A stretch of DNA of 16,328 bases, taken from the NCBI GenBank assembly GCA_937915335.1, contig CALDLZ010000225.1, forward strand, positions 1 to 16,328. Reading direction: 5' to 3'. A program made the translations under genes and the position numbers. Of this stretch, positions 12,911-16,328 are shown in pieces; position 1 is the first letter of the stretch, and every line of letters starts with the position of its first letter. The notes below the pieces were generated by a model. That model searched no databases and was not told the DNA's origin. It worked only from the letters and a program-made list of their open reading frames with translations. The stretch comes from an uncultured Faecalibacterium sp. GTDB taxonomy: Bacteria > Bacillota > Clostridia > Oscillospirales > Ruminococcaceae.

Positions 12911-13354
12911 TTAATTTTTCTCTTTTTCCAGCACCTCGTGATAATCAGCCAGAATCTGTTCCAGCGTGATGGTTCTCATACTGGCGATCAAATCGTTTTT
13001 CAGGGTCTCATAGGTTTTCCCCAACACATTCCCGATGTTCCGGCCCACTGGGCAAAAGGGTGAGGGAGAATGATGGATCCCGATCATCTTATCGATCGCC
13101 TCTGGGTCTACGGCGGAACAGATCCGGTACAGATCGATCTTCTCCGGCGGCAGAGCCAGCGCGGCTCCGCCCGTGCCGGGCTTTACCGTGATGATCTCGT
13201 CCTTCTTCAGGGCGCTGAGAATATTACGGATGGTGACCGGGTTGCACCCTGTCGAACATGAAAGCAGCTCGCTGGTCACTTTTTCCCTTTCGCCGTACTC
13301 TGAAAGAAAAATCAGACAGTGCACCGCAACAGAGCATTTATTACTGATGTGCAT
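12911..13354 (-). CDS. Rrf2-family transcriptional regulator
   Basis: A 147-residue winged-helix regulator of the Rrf2 family. The N-terminus MHISNKCSVAVHCLIFL is typical, and recognition-helix sequence VTIRNILSALKK lies at about 40-51. The IscR three-cysteine Fe-S motif is absent. Cysteines are at 7, 13, 33, 37, 79 and 101; Cys101 lies in a CPVGRNI motif seen in YwnA/SaiR/HypR-like members. Cys33 and Cys101 are close to the pair reported to form an intersubunit disulfide in S. aureus HypR (Cys33/Cys99), so thiol redox sensing is a fair guess. It is divergent from the flavodoxin/ferredoxin gene, and a likely operator overlaps the -35 elements of both, pointing to autoregulation and control of that gene. 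Confidence 0.9.
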   Translation of the reverse strand: MHISNKCSVAVHCLIFLSEYGEREKVTSELLSCSTGCNPVTIRNILSALKKDEIITVKPGTGGAALALPPEKIDLYRICSAVDPEAIDKMIGIHHSPSPFCPVGRNIGNVLGKTYETLKNDLIASMRTITLEQILADYHEVLEKEKN

Positions 13355-13376
13355 AGGTTACAGCCCTCCCATTCTT

Positions 13377-13405
13377 ATTTTATCGCATCTTCTTTTTGAT
13401 GTAAA
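13377..13405 (-). promoter_or_regulatory. Promoter of the Rrf2 gene
   Basis: Minus-strand TTTACA (13405-13400), a 17-base spacer and TAAAAT (13382-13377) make a good promoter. Its -35 is inside operator 1. The transcript would start near 13370, about 16 bases before the start codon. Confidence 0.72.
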
Positions 13406-13420
13406 TATTGACACTACATC
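13398..13420. promoter_or_regulatory. Predicted Rrf2 operator 1
   Basis: A perfect inverted repeat GATGTA-N11-TACATC, which extends to TGATGTA/TACATCA. It covers the -35 elements of both the Rrf2 promoter and the flavodoxin/ferredoxin promoter. The same arms and the same spacing recur at 13446-13468. Confidence 0.75.
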
Positions 13421-13436
13421 ATGCGAGTGATATACT
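13408..13436 (+). promoter_or_regulatory. Promoter of the flavodoxin/ferredoxin gene
   Basis: Consensus TTGACA (13408-13413), exactly 17 bases, then TATACT (13431-13436). The expected start, near 13443, lies between the two operators. Such a strong promoter needs repression, which the flanking operators can supply. Confidence 0.88.
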
Positions 13437-13445
13437 CTCCTCATG

Positions 13446-13468
13446 GATGTAGTTTTATTTTTTACATC
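13446..13468. promoter_or_regulatory. Predicted Rrf2 operator 2
   Basis: A second GATGTA-N11-TACATC, 48 bp centre to centre from operator 1. The 11-base spacer differs in sequence (GTTTTATTTTT) while both arms are identical. It sits just after the transcription start and before the ribosome site of the flavodoxin/ferredoxin gene, a classic repressor position. Confidence 0.75.
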
Positions 13469-13483
13469 AAGGAGGTTTTCTTT

Positions 13484-14239
13484 ATGAAATGCTATCAGAT
13501 TGTTTTCAGTCCCACCGGCGGCACGGAACGTGTTGCAAAGGCGCTCACCAAAACCTGGCTGAATGTGCAAACCATCGACCTGTCCGCACAGAACTTTACT
13601 GCACCTGCTGTTCCGTTTGACAGCGACACGCTGGCTCTCATCGCCATGCCTGCTTTCGAGGGCGTGGCTCCCCAGCCCGCCCTGGATCGGCTGGCGCTTT
13701 TACAGGGCAATGGTGCCCGCTGTGCTTTGATCGCAGTCTATGGCAACCGTGCCATTGACAATACTCTGGCGCAGATGGAGGATTATTCCCGGAACGCGGG
13801 ATTTCATCCCATCGCTGCAGTTTCCGCCGTTGCGGCACACAGCCTGCTGCCCGAATTTGCCGCTGGCCGTCCAGACGATGCCGATTGCCAGCAGCTGACC
13901 GCTTTCGGCAGACAGATCCTCGAGAAATTCTCTTCCGGCACGGATACCTGCCCGGCAATTCCCGGAGAACATGACTACAAAGAAAAGCGGGCTGGACTGG
14001 TTCCCACTGTCAATGCTGACTGTACTTCCTGCGGGCTCTGTGCACGGGAATGCCCTGTTGGTGCGATCTCCTGCAACGATTTTACCGTCACTGATCCCGC
14101 CAAGTGCATTACCTGTATGCGCTGTGTCTCCCGCTGCCCGGTTCACGCCCGGTCTGTGGATGCCGCCGTTGTCGCGCGGGTAACCGATTTTCTGAGAGCC
14201 CGCTGTTCCGACCACAAAGAAAACGAGCTGCTCCTGTAA
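13484..14239 (+). CDS. Flavodoxin-ferredoxin fusion protein (EFR1-like, two [4Fe-4S])
   Basis: A 251-residue cytoplasmic electron-transfer protein. The N-terminal half (about 1-150) is flavodoxin-like, with the FMN phosphate loop FSPTGGTERVAKAL at 8-21 and AVYGNRA at 84-90. The C-terminal part carries two [4Fe-4S] sets: Cys180, 183, 186, 190 with CP, and Cys208, 211, 214, 218 with CP. This domain order matches the EFR1-type proteins common in anaerobic Firmicutes; the physiological partner is unknown. The ATG at 13484 has AAGGAGG 8 bases upstream; an in-frame ATG at 13421 lies inside the promoter and is rejected. It is probably repressed by the divergent Rrf2 protein, which would make it part of a redox or Fe-S response. 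Confidence 0.9.
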   Translation: MKCYQIVFSPTGGTERVAKALTKTWLNVQTIDLSAQNFTAPAVPFDSDTLALIAMPAFEGVAPQPALDRLALLQGNGARCALIAVYGNRAIDNTLAQMEDYSRNAGFHPIAAVSAVAAHSLLPEFAAGRPDDADCQQLTAFGRQILEKFSSGTDTCPAIPGEHDYKEKRAGLVPTVNADCTSCGLCARECPVGAISCNDFTVTDPAKCITCMRCVSRCPVHARSVDAAVVARVTDFLRARCSDHKENELLL

Positions 14240-14244
14240 GAACC

Positions 14245-14967
14245 TTACCCCTCCAGATATTCCCGGAACCTTGCCCGCACGGCAGGCTCCTTTCCCCGGG
14301 GGATGGGCACCCGGGCACCGCTGCGCATCCAGAGCTCTCCGGCGGAGAGCTGGGCGGCAGCGGCAAGGTTGACCACATAGGAGCGGTGGGGCTGCAAAAA
14401 GCGCTCATCGGCCAGCAAGGGCTTCGCCACCTCGGAGAAGGGCACCCGCAGGGAGAGGGATGCCACATCTTCACCGCTGGCAAGGTGGAAATGCACCACA
14501 TGGTGGGTGCATTCCAGATACTCGATATCCGCAAAAGGCAGGGCCCGCAGGCCCATGGCCGTATTGACTGGGATGACCGGGCCGTACTCCGGCTCGGTGG
14601 CGCGGTCCAGCAGGGCCGTCAACTGCTCCGGGCGGAACGGGATATGCAGGTACTGCATCGCATCCACCCGGAACGCTTCATAGGCGTAGGCCGTGGTATG
14701 GGCCAGAAAGGCCAGCGGGGCCCGCATCCCCCGGCGGCGCAGCTCTGCCGCCGCCTGGATCCCGCCGCCGGGATTTGCCGCAGTCAGCTCGATGAGATAC
14801 AGCTCATACCGGGCACCGTCGGCATCCTGCCGCAGCAGCTCAGCGGTGCCCGTCAGCTGCTCCACGATGCAGGTATCGGCCCGGCGGGCGTAATATTCCA
14901 TACAGTGGCGCTGCACCCGGCCCCGCAGCACCGTGTCCGGACTGCATATCACAATGTGAAAGATCAT
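14245..14967 (-). CDS. LytTR-type response regulator with degenerate receiver
   Basis: A 240-residue AgrA/LytR-like regulator. The N-terminal receiver-like domain (about 1-120) has lost the usual phosphorylation residues: the acidic pair is Ser9-Pro10-Asp11, the phospho-Asp position is Glu60 (YLIELT), and the conserved Lys before Pro110 is Ile109. The C-terminal LytTR DNA-binding domain (about 130-238) is well kept, with DIEYLECTHHVVHFHL at 147-162 and FLQPHRSYVVNL at 190-201. The start at 14967 has AAAGGAGGA about 8 bases upstream. No histidine kinase is adjacent. It converges with the flavodoxin/ferredoxin gene with 5 bp between the stops and no visible terminator, and it diverges from the glycosyltransferase gene. 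Confidence 0.87.
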   Translation of the reverse strand: MIFHIVICSPDTVLRGRVQRHCMEYYARRADTCIVEQLTGTAELLRQDADGARYELYLIELTAANPGGGIQAAAELRRRGMRAPLAFLAHTTAYAYEAFRVDAMQYLHIPFRPEQLTALLDRATEPEYGPVIPVNTAMGLRALPFADIEYLECTHHVVHFHLASGEDVASLSLRVPFSEVAKPLLADERFLQPHRSYVVNLAAAAQLSAGELWMRSGARVPIPRGKEPAVRARFREYLEG

Positions 14968-14997
14968 TGCCGTTCCTCCTTTCCCGCCGCATGGCGC

Positions 14998-15026
14998 TTG
15001 ATTTTTGCGCCGTGGGAGAGTATTAT
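14998..15026 (+). promoter_or_regulatory. Promoter of the glycosyltransferase gene
   Basis: TTGATT (14998-15003), a 17-base spacer and TATTAT (15021-15026). The whole gap to the divergent LytTR gene is only 89 bp, so a protein bound here would touch the control regions of both. Confidence 0.68.
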
Positions 15027-15056
15027 GGACTGAAAAAAGAAATGGGGGACACCGCC

Positions 15057-15998
15057 ATGAATCAGCCGCTCGTCAGCATCATCCTGCCCGTGTACAACGC
15101 CCAGAACCATCTGGCCCGCTGCATCGGCAGCATCCTGAACCAGACCTATCAAAACATTGAGCTCATCATCCTCAACGATGGCTCCAAAGATCACAGCCTG
15201 CCCGTCTGCGAGGAGTTCCGCGCCAAGGACAGCCGCATCGTGCTTGTGGACAAGGAAAACTCCGGTGTATCCGATACCCGCAACCTGGGCCTGAAGCTGG
15301 CTGGGGGCGAATATATCCAGTTCGTGGACAGTGATGACTACATTGACCCGGATTACACCCGGAATCTTGTAGAGGCCGCCGAGGCGCACCAGGCCGATCT
15401 CGTCATTGCCCCCTACAAGATGGTGATCCCCGCCGGGGCAACCAAACCGGAACAAATTCTTGGAAAAATCGAGGACGATCTGGGTGTGATGAGTGTGGCC
15501 CGTCCCCCCGAGGTGCGGGAGTATGGCTTTCTGCCCGCCGGGGTCTACGACAAGGACACCTTTGCCCTGCGCCTGATGGACAAGCCTGCCTCTTACTTTT
15601 ACAGCGTGCTCTGGAACAAACTCTACCGCCGGGATATTCTGGAAAACTGCGACATCCAGTTCACCAGCGAAATGAAGTGGGCTGAGGATCTGGTGTTCAA
15701 CATGCAGTATATCCAGTACGCTGAGACCTTTGTCTCCATCGACACCGCCGGATATTACTATGTCCAGAATCCCCAGAGCATCTGCCACACCCAGATCAAC
15801 CCGGCAAGCATCGTGCAGAACAAGATCCAGACGTTCCGGTACTATAAAGACCTCTACACCCGCCTCGGGATGTATGAGGAGGTGCGGCCCCAGCTGTACA
15901 AGTTCCTGGTGGATATCGCCGAGAGCACCTACCCCTCCGGCCCTTTCAAAAAGGTCATTGAGGAAGCGAAGGAATACTGGAAAAAGAGAAAAGAATAA
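15057..15998 (+). CDS. Family 2 glycosyltransferase
   Basis: A 313-residue GT-A glycosyltransferase that transfers a sugar from a nucleotide-sugar donor, probably onto a cell-surface polysaccharide or lipid; the donor and acceptor are unknown. The GT2 signature is at the N-terminus: VSIILPVYNAQNHLARCIGSIL at 6-27 in part, DGS at 41-43, GVSDTRNLGL at 70-79, and the metal-binding FVDSDDYI at 89-96. WAEDLVFN at about 206 is the ED motif expected for the catalytic base. There are no membrane segments. The start at 15057 has GGGGGA 7 bases upstream; the frame is open back to 14967, but the earlier ATG codons precede the promoter or lack a ribosome site. It stands alone rather than in a polysaccharide cluster. 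Confidence 0.92.
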   Translation: MNQPLVSIILPVYNAQNHLARCIGSILNQTYQNIELIILNDGSKDHSLPVCEEFRAKDSRIVLVDKENSGVSDTRNLGLKLAGGEYIQFVDSDDYIDPDYTRNLVEAAEAHQADLVIAPYKMVIPAGATKPEQILGKIEDDLGVMSVARPPEVREYGFLPAGVYDKDTFALRLMDKPASYFYSVLWNKLYRRDILENCDIQFTSEMKWAEDLVFNMQYIQYAETFVSIDTAGYYYVQNPQSICHTQINPASIVQNKIQTFRYYKDLYTRLGMYEEVRPQLYKFLVDIAESTYPSGPFKKVIEEAKEYWKKRKE

Positions 15999-16020
15999 AA
16001 CGATTTATCCTAAACCGTTT
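15998..16020. other. AT-rich hairpin between convergent gene ends
   Basis: AAACGATTTA-TCC-TAAACCGTTT pairs over 10 bp with one mismatch. It overlaps the last base of the glycosyltransferase stop codon and the first codons from the end of the LysR gene. It has no long T-tract, so terminator function for either gene is uncertain. Confidence 0.4.
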
Positions 16021-16328
16021 ATTTCTCGAACCACATCCAGAAATTTTCGAACCGCCGGGGTCGGGTAGTTTGCATATATGATGCCATACGGCAAGTCATA
16101 GCTGCTCTCCAATGGAATCGTGACCAGATTCGGGTGAATATCTGTATAGACCGGATGTGTTGTCAAAAGATAGCCGTTCAGTTCACAAAGGGTGAAGGTG
16201 TCCGGACCATAGCCCGGGGAATCCACAAGATGTACCGTCGGATATTTTTCCAAGATTTCCTGCCGAAAAGCATCCATTTCATAAGAAACCCCTGCCCTGG
16301 GAATGATCAGGGACTCGCCTTCCAAGTC
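16005..16328 (-). CDS. LysR-type transcriptional regulator (C-terminal part, cut by right window edge)
   Basis: The last 107 residues of a LysR-family regulator; the N-terminal helix-turn-helix and most of the effector domain lie beyond the right edge. Recognisable is the end of the substrate-binding domain: LIIPRAG, a stretch near residue 48 of the fragment reading CELNGYLLTTHPVY, then HPNLVTIPLESSYDLPYGIIYA and VRKFLDVV. This CELNGYLL...LPYGIIY pattern is typical of LysR regulators in gut Firmicutes. Base composition is less GC-rich than in most of the window. It converges with the glycosyltransferase gene with 6 bp between stops. Its effector and targets cannot be told from this part. Confidence 0.78.
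   Translation of the reverse strand, partial: DLEGESLIIPRAGVSYEMDAFRQEILEKYPTVHLVDSPGYGPDTFTLCELNGYLLTTHPVYTDIHPNLVTIPLESSYDLPYGIIYANYPTPAVRKFLDVVREINGLG

Noticed and set aside
13421..13483. Upstream ATG for the flavodoxin/ferredoxin protein
   Set aside because: It lies between the -35 and -10 of a consensus promoter, so it would not be transcribed; AAGGAGG precedes the ATG at 13484.
14967..15056. Upstream start for the glycosyltransferase, adding 30 residues
   Set aside because: The first ATG lies before the likely promoter and the added residues have no GT2 similarity. The ATG at 15057 has a good ribosome site and begins right at the GT2 fold.

Overview
The window looks like chromosomal DNA of a GC-rich, anaerobic, gut-type Firmicute. 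Oscillospiraceae, and Faecalibacterium in particular, is my best guess. This rests on the style of the proteins (Rrf2 plus flavodoxin/ferredoxin pair, LytTR and LysR types, PstS with a Ser/Ala-rich linker), strong GGAGG ribosome sites, TTGACA/TATAAT promoters, and a 53-bp hairpin repeat of a kind I associate with that group. It is inference; no rRNA or other marker is present. No tRNA, rRNA, CRISPR array, insertion sequence or prophage gene was seen.

Left part (1-2320, minus strand): the start of a phosphate-uptake operon, pstS-pstC-pstA, with tightly overlapping genes that run off the left edge. It is preceded by a small Tat-like lipoprotein gene of lower GC (2330-2851) with its own promoter and terminator.

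Middle left (2932-7388, minus strand): an amino-sugar module. A PTS EIICB permease (probably for N-acetylglucosamine) imports and phosphorylates the sugar, NagA deacetylates GlcNAc-6-P, and NagB deaminates and isomerises glucosamine-6-P to fructose-6-P. A GNAT acetyltransferase overlaps nagA by 4 bp. The permease has its own promoter, a 5'-terminal leader hairpin, a perfect match to the catabolite-repression cre consensus, and a strong terminator. nagB has a separate promoter with a 16-bp palindrome. Two inverted copies of a 53-bp hairpin repeat flank the nagA-GNAT pair.

Centre (7509-9285, plus strand): prmA-rsmE, encoding two methyltransferases of the translation apparatus, ending at a terminator shared with the convergent unit.

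Centre right (9288-12894): a two-gene minus-strand operon encoding a patatin-like phospholipase and, overlapping by 4 bp, a divergent PTS Enzyme I whose phospho-histidine is kept but whose PEP/Mg2+ site is altered at several positions. A HAD hydrolase is transcribed divergently from a promoter region built as a near-perfect inverted repeat. This is the best candidate in the window for something undescribed.

Right part (12911-16328): an Rrf2 regulator divergent from a flavodoxin/2[4Fe-4S] ferredoxin protein, with two identical GATGTA-N11-TACATC operators placed over both promoters; a LytTR regulator with a degenerate receiver; a family 2 glycosyltransferase with its own promoter; and the C-terminal end of a LysR-type regulator cut by the right edge.
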